A DNA stretch of 30,912 nt from an uncultured Campylobacter sp. (GCF_938030785.1 NZ_CALHIK010000070.1:1-30912); one strand, 5' to 3'. Positions 22,705 through 30,676 are shown, numbered from the stretch's first letter. Notes: a model not told the origin generated them from the letters alone. Numbers and translations: made by a program.

Positions 22705-24855
22705 ATGCACAGTAAAACTATCGGCGCGAGTTTATCTTTGGCGCTCGCCGGCCAACTTTACGCCATACCCGTTGCGAATCCGCTTACGATCGATAAAACC
22801 ACGGATTTAAATAATTACGACGTCTATGAAAAAGACGTCGACGACGGAACCCTAACGGTAAAAAATCCGACCGCCGCGCAGATAATTACGCTCGATAGCC
22901 AACCGAGCGATAATTCCCCGTTGAATAATATCATCGTAAATAGCGCCACGGCAGCCGATCAGACGCTTAAGGGCAATGCTTTGACGATGAACGGCGGTAC
23001 GCTCAATAGTATAAACGTAGCTTCCTCGCAGCAGGACGGTACCGTATTTAGCGAAAATACACTGAATCTAAACGGCGGTGAGCTCAGGAAAACGCATCTC
23101 GTTGAATCAAACGGTAGAGCTACGGCTACGAAAAATGTCTTAAATTTAAACGGCACTATGATTTATCACGGTCTTTCGGTTGTAGATATCAATGGAGGTG
23201 CGGCGAATGAAAATACGCTTAATATCAACGGTACCAAAGGCGAACGTTTAACGACTACCTTTACCACTGCGTATCTCGGCAATAGCGGCACCGCCGATGG
23301 TAACGTTTTAAATATCAACGGCGGCACGATCGGCGATTCGTTGAGCGCTATGCGGGCCGCATTTGCATGGGGAAATAGTAAGCTTACGAACAACGTCGTA
23401 AATCTCAAAGATGCGGACGATCTTCGCGGTAGGATAGACGTTGCAAATATAATGTGGGCGCACGACGGTGCGGAAGCGAGAGATAATGTGCTTAACGTAT
23501 ATGTCCGCGATAAAGATTGGAGCCGATTGGATCTCTGCGTCGCATTCGGTCGGGAAAACCAAAAATTAAGCGGCAACACTTTCAACGTCTACGGCAAAAA
23601 CGATACGTTTAAATCGATCGCGGGCTTTGAAAAACTCAATTTCTATCTAGCCGCGGATACCGCAAACGACGAGACGATTTTAAATTTAGTAAGCGGCGAG
23701 CTAACCGATATAAGCAAAGCGACTATCGGCGTGGGTATAGCAAACGGAGCGGATAAGCTCAAATCGGGCGATCGCGTAAATCTCATAAAAACCGCAAGCG
23801 GGATAAAATTCGGCGATATGGCTAACCGCTCCGAACAGTTAGTTCAAAGCGGGCTTTCGACTGCCTATACATTCGCCTTGCGTAGCGCTAACGACGATAA
23901 AGACCTGATCGCCGACGTAACCAAAATCACGATAAATCCCGATCCGCAGCCTCTGCCGAATTCTGATCGAATCGGAGCGAAGCTAATGGCGCAAAATAAA
24001 AATACGCTGGAAACCGGCGCCGCGGTGCTAGGCGCGATAAATCAAAGCGACGATATCCTTTCGGGAATAACGGATACCGCAGACGGAACGTTTGCGTATG
24101 CGGGAGGTTTTAATATGCGCTACAATTCCGGCTCCTATGTAGAAAACAAAGGTATCTCCGTGCTCGCAGGAGCGATGGGCCGTATTGGGGACGGCGCGAG
24201 CCTGGGAGGATACGTAGAAACGGGCGGCGGTAAATATGAGAGCTTCAATGATTTCGCCGTCAAAGGCAGCGGCGATCTCAAATACGCGGGGGCGGGCATT
24301 GTGAGCGAATTCGACTTGGCGGAAAATTTCTATGCCAAATCGGGAGCCAAAATCGGTCGCATCAAATCGGACTACGAGGCTTCTCTGGCCTCGGGAAGGG
24401 CCGAATACGACGTAACGAGAACCTACTACGGGGCAAATTTAGCCCTCGGCAAGATTTTCGAGCTGAGCGCTAATCTCAATGCGGACGTTTATGTCAAGGG
24501 CTTTTATACGCATATCGATTCTAAGAAAACGGAGGTCTTGGGCGAGGGCATCAAGCTGGAGGGTATCGATTCTGTAAGAAGCAGGGCAGGCGCTCGATTT
24601 AATTTCGACGTAAGCGATAACGTGGAGCTTTTCGCGGGAGCCGCTTTCGAGCGAGAATTTAAAGGCAAGATCGGCGGCTATAATAGTACCTACGCTATGG
24701 ATATTGATGCCGCGAGCGTCAAGGGCAATACCGCTATCGGCGAGATCGGCGCGAAGTATTCGAGCGGCAAGCTGGATACTTCCTTGAAACTAGAGGGTTT
24801 AAGCGGCAAGAAAGAAGGGATCAACGCGGGATTGCGCTTCGTTTATAAATTTTAA
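22705..24855 (+). CDS. Type Va autotransporter with short beta-helical passenger
   Basis: I start at ATG 22705, because GGAGGA at 22692-22697 is seven bases upstream; an in-frame TTG at 22666 has no such support. The 716-residue protein has a Sec signal (MHSKTIGASLSLALAGQLYA, cleaved before IPVANP). Residues ~78-295 are an imperfect repeat with LNLNGG/LNINGG cores (TLNLNGGEL, VLNLNGTMI, TLNINGTKG, VLNINGGTI), typical of right-handed beta-helix passengers. From about 425 a beta-barrel domain follows, with alternating strands (GGFNMRYNSGSYV, ISVLAGAMGRIG) and the classic C-terminal strand GLRFVYKF ending in Phe. It should be an outer-membrane surface protein, perhaps an adhesin. No protease triad or RGD motif is visible, and the passenger is short for the class. 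Confidence 0.88.
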   Translation: MHSKTIGASLSLALAGQLYAIPVANPLTIDKTTDLNNYDVYEKDVDDGTLTVKNPTAAQIITLDSQPSDNSPLNNIIVNSATAADQTLKGNALTMNGGTLNSINVASSQQDGTVFSENTLNLNGGELRKTHLVESNGRATATKNVLNLNGTMIYHGLSVVDINGGAANENTLNINGTKGERLTTTFTTAYLGNSGTADGNVLNINGGTIGDSLSAMRAAFAWGNSKLTNNVVNLKDADDLRGRIDVANIMWAHDGAEARDNVLNVYVRDKDWSRLDLCVAFGRENQKLSGNTFNVYGKNDTFKSIAGFEKLNFYLAADTANDETILNLVSGELTDISKATIGVGIANGADKLKSGDRVNLIKTASGIKFGDMANRSEQLVQSGLSTAYTFALRSANDDKDLIADVTKITINPDPQPLPNSDRIGAKLMAQNKNTLETGAAVLGAINQSDDILSGITDTADGTFAYAGGFNMRYNSGSYVENKGISVLAGAMGRIGDGASLGGYVETGGGKYESFNDFAVKGSGDLKYAGAGIVSEFDLAENFYAKSGAKIGRIKSDYEASLASGRAEYDVTRTYYGANLALGKIFELSANLNADVYVKGFYTHIDSKKTEVLGEGIKLEGIDSVRSRAGARFNFDVSDNVELFAGAAFEREFKGKIGGYNSTYAMDIDAASVKGNTAIGEIGAKYSSGKLDTSLKLEGLSGKKEGINAGLRFVYKF

Positions 24856-25221
24856 GCGGCTAAAGTATGCTCTAGCCTGCGTCGGTGCAATCAAAGGGCG
24901 GGATTGAAATTGAAATCGGAGCTTTTAAATTTAGGTATAAAATCAAATTTTTTAGCTGCATACTATTGAAAAAGATTGGGCTTGCCGAGCGCATCGTCTC
25001 GGGAGCGCAAACGACGGATAAAATTTCGTTTGGATACGAGCCGATATGCCTGCAAAAGGCGTATGCATTGAATTTGAAACGCCCGCTTTCATTATGCGCG
25101 ATGAAGATATTTTAAACTCAAGGCATCGTAACGTCGCGATGTAAATCTCAATAGTCGCATCGTAGTAAAGTTTGCAAACCTTTCGCGGCGCATTTTTCGC
25201 TACAATTTACAAAACGGCGTC
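24856..25221. other. Gene-free spacer after the autotransporter
   Basis: No supported gene and no clear terminator for the autotransporter. The short open frames here lack family resemblance and ribosome binding sites. Confidence 0.45.
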
Positions 25222-25257
25222 AAAAAAAAGCGAGCGTCTTTGGCGCAGACGCTCGCT
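25222..25257 (-). terminator. Strong intrinsic terminator for the minus-strand membrane genes
   Basis: AGCGAGCGTCT at 25229-25239 pairs perfectly with 25247-25257 around a seven-base loop. On the minus strand the stem is followed by eight T residues (25229-25222). The nearest upstream minus-strand gene ends at 25492, so the transcript would have a ~235-base tail. Confidence 0.85.
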
Positions 25258-25491
25258 AGGCCCCTGCTACGCCGCGTTTGCAAACGCCGTCGCCGATACG
25301 CTCGGGCTGAGCGGTGCGCAACGAGGATTTAAAATTCCAAACTCCGCCTTTGCAAGATGAAATTCCGCGCTTATTTCGTTGCACCGTAAATTTTAAAATG
25401 TGCGAAATTGTACCGCTTAGGCGATCGAAAAACAATCGCAATGCGGCGATTCAAATTTAAACCTCTCGCGTAAAATCGTCGCCCTGCGCGC

Positions 25492-26085
25492 CTAATGCCA
25501 CAGATCCTGCGAGCTCGCGGAGTTTTTTATATTAAGCCACGCAAGAAGTAGCACTACGGACGCCAACGGCTTTAAGATTAAATTTAGCAGTTCCATGCAA
25601 TTTATGACGCCCATCGTTATAGCGGCGGGGGCCGGTATTTTGAACATCATGCCGTAGATGATATCTGCGGCGACATCAACGATTAGCAGTGCGGCATATA
25701 CGGCAAAAAGCCTGCATCCGGTGGCGGCACGCAACTTAAAATTTATAATTATCCAAGCGAGCGTAACCGCAAATATCAAATACGGCACGTATATTTGCAG
25801 CCTATTACAATCACATCTTCTAAGTATATAAATGGCTGAAAAATATAGCAGCGCCGCAAGCGCAATGCTGTAGGCGTATTTGAAGATTATAAAAACCTGC
25901 GGACCCGTGATATTTTGGATGTTTTTAAGCGCGTGGTAAAGGAATGTGAAGGCAAAAATCCACACTAAGATTTGAGAATCCAAGTACGTGATCTCGCCTT
26001 TTATAGAATACGCTATGCTCGCGACCAGTAGGCAGAGCGCGCCGAGCGTGCCTTGCAGCTTCGCTCTTTGAAAATCTTCGTTCAT
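25492..26085 (-). CDS. Multi-spanning membrane protein, tandem paralogue (second in order)
   Basis: The 197-residue protein of unknown function has about six hydrophobic segments. It matches the gene at 26274-26867 throughout: both have 197 residues, begin MNxxFQRAKxQGTLGALCLL, contain NIQNITGxQVFxIFKYxYxIA and the nearly identical INFKLRAATGCRLFAVYAAxLI, and end in AWLxxKNSA...W. Divergence is highest in the middle loop (here a Cys-containing RRCDCNRLQIYVP). The start ATG at 26085 follows TTTAAAGGTATAAA, and the same upstream segment precedes the paralogue, so the duplication included the translation signal. No transport or enzyme motif is recognised. A strong terminator lies downstream. Confidence 0.75.
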   Translation of the reverse strand: MNEDFQRAKLQGTLGALCLLVASIAYSIKGEITYLDSQILVWIFAFTFLYHALKNIQNITGPQVFIIFKYAYSIALAALLYFSAIYILRRCDCNRLQIYVPYLIFAVTLAWIIINFKLRAATGCRLFAVYAALLIVDVAADIIYGMMFKIPAPAAITMGVINCMELLNLILKPLASVVLLLAWLNIKNSASSQDLWH

Positions 26086-26273
26086 TTTATACCTTTAAAT
26101 TTTAATGTGCGGCTCGCAGTTTACGTCGTGCAGATGAACAGCGAGCGGTTTTGACGCGGCTGTGTCTTTGCCAAAACAGCGCGAGCAGCGTGAAATTTCA
26201 TATTTGCAAACGCCCCGGCGCAGACTAAATTTAAACTCCGCGCGGTATAAACGCGAGCAAATTTTATCTCCGC

Positions 26274-26867
26274 TTAGCTCCATATATCTTTTGCTTTGGC
26301 GGAGTTTTTCATGCTAAGCCACGCAAGTAGCAGTACCGCGGGCGCCAAGGGCTCGAAGATTAAATTCGCTAGCGCCATATATTTTACGACGCTAGCCGTT
26401 ATAAGCTCGGGAGCTAGTACTTGAAGCATGCCATATAGGATGTTTGCGCCGATGCCTGCGATTAGAATAGCGGCATATACGGCGAAAAGTCTGCATCCGG
26501 TAGCGGCGCGCAATTTAAAATTTATAATTATCCAAACGACCTTCATCGCAAGCACTAAAAACGGCTCAAATGCTAGCAATTGATCGTGATAGGTTTTGCC
26601 GAATAGATAAACGGCTACGTAACCTAGCAGCACTAAAACCGCGATATTGTAGGTATATTTGAAGATCGTAAAGACCTGAGAGCCCGTGATATTTTGGATG
26701 TTTGCAAGCGCGTAGTGAAAGAACGTGAAGGCAAAAAGCCACGCTAAGACCCGAGCGATTTCCGAATACGCGACCTCGTCGCTTAGAAGATACGTCGCGC
26801 TTGCTATCAATAGGCAGAGCGCGCCGAGCGTGCCTTGCATCTTCGCTCTTTGAAAAGCTTTATTCAT
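26274..26867 (-). CDS. Multi-spanning membrane protein, tandem paralogue (first in order)
   Basis: The 197-residue inner-membrane protein has about six hydrophobic segments and no recognised family. It is the upstream member of a tandem pair with the gene at 25492-26085, separated by 188 bases. By eye the two are more than half identical, highest around NIQNITGSQVFTIFKYTYNIA and the loop INFKLRAATGCRLFAVYAA, which is Lys/Arg-containing and therefore probably cytoplasmic. This conserved loop is the best candidate for a functional site. AAAGGGATAAA precedes the ATG at 26867. The spacer between the paralogues contains an open frame of 62 codons that I do not accept as a gene. Equal lengths and equal spacing suggest a relatively recent unequal-exchange duplication. 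Confidence 0.75.
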   Translation of the reverse strand: MNKAFQRAKMQGTLGALCLLIASATYLLSDEVAYSEIARVLAWLFAFTFFHYALANIQNITGSQVFTIFKYTYNIAVLVLLGYVAVYLFGKTYHDQLLAFEPFLVLAMKVVWIIINFKLRAATGCRLFAVYAAILIAGIGANILYGMLQVLAPELITASVVKYMALANLIFEPLAPAVLLLAWLSMKNSAKAKDIWS

Positions 26868-27390
26868 TTTATCCCTTTAAATTTTAATGCGCAGCTCGCT
26901 ACGATGCGAGTGCCGTTTCGATTTATCGCCGCGTGGCTTTAAATTTAGCGTCGCCGCTGCAAATGCTTTAATTTGGCTCCGTCATTGCAAATGTTTCATG
27001 CTCGGCGCCGCCGCAAATGTTTAGCATAGCGCAGCTACCGCGAATTTAATTTGCACCGCCACAAATTATTTATACTTGACGCCGCCGCTCGCGCAATACG
27101 TTTTGAAAGGAGATTTTACGCAAATTTTGTTTAAAATGGATTTAACTTTCTAAATTTAAAAGCGGCGGCGTAGAATTTGCACTGTGCCTGAAAATTTAAA
27201 CGCAGCGCGAAAGCAAATGGCGTGAAAATTATGCACCGTGTAAAATTTAAAGGCAGTGAAAATTTATACGCCAATCTGTTTTTAAAAAATTCATAGCGGA
27301 GCGATTAAATTTAATCAAGAGAGCGGATTAAATTTAGCGGTTTTCAAAAGTGCAAATTTAGCCGACGGCGGCGCAAATACGCTTTTAAAT
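26868..27390. other. Gene-free region with short degenerate repeats
   Basis: No gene is supported. GCAAATGCTT or GCAAATGTTT, preceded by CCGC/CGTC-like bases, occurs at 26959, 26987 and 27013, a spacing of 26-28 bases. AAATTTAA-type palindromes fill the rest. I see no clear terminator for the ABC operon that ends at 27391. Confidence 0.45.
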
Positions 27391-28128
27391 TTAAAAATCC
27401 ATCGCCGAGATAAATTTGACTATGCGCGGCGAGTCGCTGCTGAAAAATTCCTCCGCCGTACCGTCAAATTCGATATTGCCGCGCTCTAAAAATAAAATTC
27501 GATCCGCGACTTTGCGGGCGAAGTTCATATTATGCGTGACGATGATGAGCGAGTCGCGTTCCTTGCTGAGGCCGCCGATGACCTTCAAAACCTCGGCCTC
27601 AAGCTCCGGATCAAGCGCGCTCGTGGGCTCGTCCAAAAGCAAAAAATACGGCTTCATCGCAAGCGCTCGTGCTATCGCCACTCGCTGCGATTGACCGCCC
27701 GAGAGCCTGCTTGGATACTCGTGCTCCTTGCCCTTTAGCCCGACCTTTTCAAGTAGCGCCAAAGCCTCAATTTCTACCTGCTCTTTCGGGATTTTTAGCA
27801 CCTGCACGGGGCCTTCCGTTACGTTTTGTAGAGCCGTTAGGTGCGGAAATAGATTAAAGCTCTGAAAGACCATCCCCGTGTGCTCGCGAAATGGCAGCAT
27901 ATCTTTTTGCGAGATTTTACCGGCGAAGCTTATCTTATCGCCTCCAAGCTCAAGCTCGCCGCCGTCCGGGATCTCGAGTAAATTTATACAACGCAGCAGG
28001 GTTGATTTACCAGAGCCCGAGCTTCCTAAAATAACCGTCGTCTGCCCGTCTTTAAATTCTAAATTTAAGCCGTTTAAAACAACGCTGTCGCCGAATTTTT
28101 TAGTCAAATTTTTAAATTTTATCATCAC
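27391..28128 (-). CDS. Amino acid ABC transporter ATP-binding protein (probably cystine/cysteine)
   Basis: This 245-residue ATPase drives import through the permease encoded just upstream on the minus strand. Walker A is LGSSGSGKST, the Q-loop is in MVFQSFNLFPHLTALQNV, the ABC signature is LSGGQSQRVAIARALA, Walker B is FLLLDEPTSALDPE, and the switch His is in IVTHNMNFARKVADRI. The sequence belongs to the polar amino acid uptake (GlnQ/HisP/TcyC) group. Its start overlaps the permease stop by four bases (ATGA), so translation is coupled. It is the last gene of the operon leader peptide - binding protein - binding protein - permease - ATPase. Substrate cannot be read from the ATPase itself; the cystine assignment comes from the leader and the binding proteins. 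Confidence 0.93.
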   Translation of the reverse strand: MMIKFKNLTKKFGDSVVLNGLNLEFKDGQTTVILGSSGSGKSTLLRCINLLEIPDGGELELGGDKISFAGKISQKDMLPFREHTGMVFQSFNLFPHLTALQNVTEGPVQVLKIPKEQVEIEALALLEKVGLKGKEHEYPSRLSGGQSQRVAIARALAMKPYFLLLDEPTSALDPELEAEVLKVIGGLSKERDSLIIVTHNMNFARKVADRILFLERGNIEFDGTAEEFFSSDSPRIVKFISAMDF

Positions 28129-28799
28129 ACGTACCTTGAAAATCTCTTCTCGAGCCTAGCTTGCAAAAACGTCAAAAACGTGCAGACTATCAAGTAAAAA
28201 AGCGCGGCGAGCACGTAAAGCGTGAGCGGATCGAAGGTGCGCGCGGCGATGCGCTGAGCGACCATAAACATATCGACCATCGTAATAGAAGCCGCAAGCG
28301 AGGTATCTTTTAGCGTGCTAATAAAGATATTTGAAAGCGGAGGCAGCGAGATGCGCGCGGCTTGCGGAGCGATTATACGGCGTAAAATTTGCGCATAGCT
28401 CATACCAAGCGCCGTAGCGGCTTCCCACTGGCCTTTGGGCACCGAAAGCACGGCCGCCCTAACGGCCTCGGAAGCGTAAGCGCCGATATTTAGGCTGAAA
28501 GTTATGATCGCCGCGCTCCAAACATCGAGCGTAACGCCCACGATCGGCAGACCGAAATATACGATAAAAAGCTGCACTAAAAGCGGCGTGCCGCGAAATA
28601 TCCAGATATAAAATTCGCTAAGTTGCTTTAAAATTTTGATATTTGCTATGCGCGCGATCGCCGTTAGCACCGCGATAAGAAGTCCCAGCGAAAAGGAGAT
28701 CGCCGTAAGAGGCAGCGTCACCTTTATCATCGCTAGCGCCATAGGTTGTAGCGAGCTTAACAAAAGCTCGCTTATACGGTCAAATTCGTTCATCGCCAT
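28125..28799 (-). CDS. Amino acid ABC transporter permease (probably cystine/cysteine)
   Basis: The 224-residue permease has about five membrane segments and is of the HisMQ/GlnP type. The pattern IFRGTPLLVQLFIVYFGLPI near residue 70 and the EAA loop in YASEAVRAAVLSVPKGQWEAATALGMSYAQILRRIIAPQAARI, which contacts the ATPase, are characteristic. It starts immediately after the binding-protein stop (28800) with no gap and ends in an ATGA overlap with the ATPase gene. As only one permease gene is present, it probably acts as a homodimer. In this group one permease can serve several binding proteins, which fits the two binding-protein genes upstream. Confidence 0.93.
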   Translation of the reverse strand: MAMNEFDRISELLLSSLQPMALAMIKVTLPLTAISFSLGLLIAVLTAIARIANIKILKQLSEFYIWIFRGTPLLVQLFIVYFGLPIVGVTLDVWSAAIITFSLNIGAYASEAVRAAVLSVPKGQWEAATALGMSYAQILRRIIAPQAARISLPPLSNIFISTLKDTSLAASITMVDMFMVAQRIAARTFDPLTLYVLAALFYLIVCTFLTFLQARLEKRFSRYV

Positions 28800-29552
28800 C
28801 TACCGCGAGACATCTTTGCCGAAATACCTGATCGAAATTTCAGCCAGCTTGCCTTCGTTTTTTAGCTCCTCTATCGCCTTGCTGATCTGATCGGCAAGCT
28901 CAGTATTGCCTTTTTGCACGATAGGTGCGGTATAGTCGGTATCGCTTCCCTCGGCGGCTATTTTAACCGGAGCGCCAGGGCGCTGCTTGATGAAGTCGTA
29001 AAATACGATATTATCGCGCACGACGGTATCTACGCGCTTGCTAACAAGAAGCTCCATACTCTTGCTAAAGCTATCGACCGTGACGTTTTGCGCCCCGTAG
29101 CTAGCGGCCACCTTCGCCCAGTTGCTGGTAGCGGAGTCAGCGTTTTTTTTACCTTTTAGATCATCAAAGCTTTTGATATCGTCGTTGTCTTTATGAGTGA
29201 TGATAGCGCCGTGCACGACCGTATAGGGCTCTGCGTAGTCGTATTTTTTCTTGCGCTCATCGGTAACGCTTACTTGATTAAATACCGCATCGGCCTTACC
29301 CGCATCAAATGCCGCAAGCATCGCATCCCACGGAGCGGTTAAGAATTCGATCTTTAAATTTAGCTTCTTAGCGACTTCGCGAGCGATATCTACGTCGTAG
29401 CCTACGAGCTCATTTTTATCGTCATAGTATGAAAACGGCGCGTAAGTACCTTCCGTAGCGATTGTTAAAATGCCTTCTTTTATGGTTTTGGCGTTTAAAT
29501 TTAGCGTAAGAAGTGCACCTAGAGTCAAAATTTTTAGTAGTTTTGAAACCAT
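28800..29552 (-). CDS. Periplasmic amino acid-binding protein 1 (probably cystine/cysteine)
   Basis: The 250-residue protein has a Sec signal (LLKILTLGALLTLNLNA, cleaved before KTI) without a lipobox, so it is soluble in the periplasm. It is of the SBP_bac_3 type: ILTIATEGTYAPFSYYDD, LVGYDVDIAREVAKKLN, APWDAMLAAFDAGKADAVFN and the hinge region KSFDDLKGKKNADSATSNWAKVA. The TSNWA stretch and TEGTYxPxSY resemble cystine-type binding proteins (TcyA/FliY/YckK group), which is an assignment from memory, not a search. It is about two thirds identical by eye to the neighbouring gene 29594-30352, with 41 bases between them. Differences cluster in the ligand-proximal part (NIVFYDFI against DSVTFYDYI, SDTDYTAPIV against SEPIYSAAIV), suggesting related but not equal ligands. 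Confidence 0.88.
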   Translation of the reverse strand: MVSKLLKILTLGALLTLNLNAKTIKEGILTIATEGTYAPFSYYDDKNELVGYDVDIAREVAKKLNLKIEFLTAPWDAMLAAFDAGKADAVFNQVSVTDERKKKYDYAEPYTVVHGAIITHKDNDDIKSFDDLKGKKNADSATSNWAKVAASYGAQNVTVDSFSKSMELLVSKRVDTVVRDNIVFYDFIKQRPGAPVKIAAEGSDTDYTAPIVQKGNTELADQISKAIEELKNEGKLAEISIRYFGKDVSR

Positions 29553-29593
29553 CTTTTATCCTTTAAATTTAGCTGCTTTTATGCGAGTAAATT

Positions 29594-30352
29594 TTACTCC
29601 GAGATATCTTTACCGAAGTATTTGACCGAAATCTCTTTTAGCTTGCCTTCGCTTTTTAGCTCACTAAGAGCCTTGTTTACGTCGTTTACGAGCTCTTCGT
29701 TACCCTTTTTTACGATGGCTGCGGAGTAGATCGGCTCGCTACCGCTAGCGGCTATTTTTAGCGGGGCGTTTGGACGCTGATTTATGTAATCGTAGAAAGT
29801 CACGCTGTCATTTATCGTCGCATCCGCACGGCGGCTGATGATGAGCTCCACCCCTTTACTAAAGCCGTCTACGGTGACGATTTGCGCGCCGTATTTTTGC
29901 GCGATACCGGCCCAGTTGCTAGTCGCCGAATGCGCGCTCTTCTTGCCTTTTAGATCCTCGAAGCTTTTGATTTCGTTATTGTCTTTGTGCGTGACTAGTG
30001 CGGCGTAGGCGACGGTGTAGGGAACGGTGTAATCGTATTTTTTCTTACGCTCGTCCGTGATACTTACTTGATTAAATACTATGTCAGCCTTGCCCGCATC
30101 AAATGCCGCAAGCATCGCATCCCACGGAGCTTCGACGAATTCCGCTTTTAAATTTAACTTTTTAGCGACTTCGCGTGCCACTTCTACGTCGTAGCCCGTT
30201 AGCGCGTCGTTTTTATCGTGGTATGAGTAGGGCGAATACGTGCCTTCGGTCGCGATTTTCAAAACGCCGTTTTCGAGAGTTTTTGCATTTGCGCCGGTTA
30301 AAAGAGCGAGGCTCGCCAAAGCAAGTAGAGAAGATTTTAGTAGTTTTTTCAT
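29594..30352 (-). CDS. Periplasmic amino acid-binding protein 2 (probably cystine/cysteine), operon-leading
   Basis: The 252-residue protein carries a Sec signal (KLLKSSLLALASLALLTGANA, cut before KTL) and the same SBP_bac_3 domains as the downstream paralogue: LKIATEGTYSPYSYHD, LTGYDVEVAREVAKKLNL, APWDAMLAAFDAGKADIVFNQVSITDERKKKYDY and ATSNWAGIAQKYGA. It lacks a lipobox, as expected for a free periplasmic protein. It is the first full gene of the operon. Its ribosome binding site (AAGGA, 30363-30359) is six bases from the ATG and is complementary to a strand at 30397-30388, so translation is probably regulated. The leader peptide at 30479-30526 lies 126 bases upstream. Together with the Cys-codon leader, this makes cysteine or cystine the most likely substrate. 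Confidence 0.88.
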   Translation of the reverse strand: MKKLLKSSLLALASLALLTGANAKTLENGVLKIATEGTYSPYSYHDKNDALTGYDVEVAREVAKKLNLKAEFVEAPWDAMLAAFDAGKADIVFNQVSITDERKKKYDYTVPYTVAYAALVTHKDNNEIKSFEDLKGKKSAHSATSNWAGIAQKYGAQIVTVDGFSKGVELIISRRADATINDSVTFYDYINQRPNAPLKIAASGSEPIYSAAIVKKGNEELVNDVNKALSELKSEGKLKEISVKYFGKDISE

Positions 30353-30359
30353 TTTTTGT

Positions 30360-30397
30360 CCTTTTTAAATTTATCGTTGGCTATTCATCTAAAAAGG
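30360..30397 (-). promoter_or_regulatory. Shine-Dalgarno-sequestering stem of the ABC operon
   Basis: On the minus strand CCTTTTTAGA (30397-30388) can pair with TTTAAAAAGG (30369-30360), ten pairs including one G-U, with an 18-base loop. The right-hand arm contains the AAGG part of the ribosome binding site of the first binding-protein gene, so the closed stem should block initiation. A small stem CCGC/GCGG followed by GCC and five T residues lies just before it (30411-30392) and could act as a weak terminator. Confidence 0.6.
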
Positions 30398-30416
30398 CCC
30401 GCGAGTGCGGAGTTGA

Positions 30417-30465
30417 AATATCTTTTTAAATGTTTAGCGACCTGCTAAGCACTTAAAAAGATATT
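30417..30465 (-). promoter_or_regulatory. Long stem-loop in the leader of the ABC operon
   Basis: On the minus strand AATATCTTTTTAA (30465-30453) pairs perfectly with TTAAAAAGATATT (30429-30417). The stem extends inwards by a G-U pair, two further pairs, one C/A mismatch and five more pairs, leaving a five-base loop (AGGTC). The right arm (TTTAAAAAG, 30430-30422) can instead pair with CTTTTTAGA at 30396-30388, which would free the ribosome binding site of the next gene. Confidence 0.75.
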
Positions 30466-30478
30466 CGTGCCTAGCGCC

Positions 30479-30526
30479 CTAGCTTTTTGTTTCGCAACAA
30501 CACATGTCGCACATATCGTTTTTCAT
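30479..30526 (-). CDS. Cysteine-rich leader peptide of the ABC operon
   Basis: ATG at 30526-30524 opens a 15-codon frame, MKNDMCDMCCCETKS, ending in TAG at 30481-30479. GAAAGG precedes it with six bases to the ATG, a good ribosome binding site. Codons 6, 9, 10 and 11 are Cys (TGC, TGT, TGT, TGC). Four Cys in fifteen, with three in a row, is far above the rare use of Cys in proteins and is what a cysteine-sensing leader needs. It lies between a possible promoter and a large stem-loop, upstream of an amino-acid importer with cystine-type binding proteins. It probably works by ribosome stalling at Cys codons rather than through the peptide's own activity. A metal-binding micro-peptide is the alternative (CDMCCC). 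Confidence 0.72.
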   Translation of the reverse strand: MKNDMCDMCCCETKS

Positions 30527-30556
30527 AGCGTACCTTTCGAGTAAAATTTGGCGGTG

Positions 30557-30562
30557 ATTTTA
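30557..30562 (-). promoter_or_regulatory. Possible -10 element of the ABC operon
   Basis: On the minus strand TAAAAT (30562-30557) follows a T-rich tract and TGCA, about 30 bases before the leader ATG. No -35 is evident. A second candidate, TATAAA, lies near 30592-30597. Confidence 0.4.
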
Positions 30563-30676
30563 TGCAAAAAAAGTTTAAGATAAAATAAATTTATATCAAA
30601 ATTTCGGATTTAATTTTTAAAAGAAGTGCTAAATTTAAGGCATAAAATTTTACTTTGATATCGATTGAATCGTGGT

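Noticed and set aside
26095..26283. Open frame of 62 codons between the two tandem membrane proteins (minus strand)
   Set aside because: It has no family resemblance, overlaps the upstream paralogue's end, and its upstream part coincides with duplicated non-coding sequence; Cys/Arg-rich content looks random.
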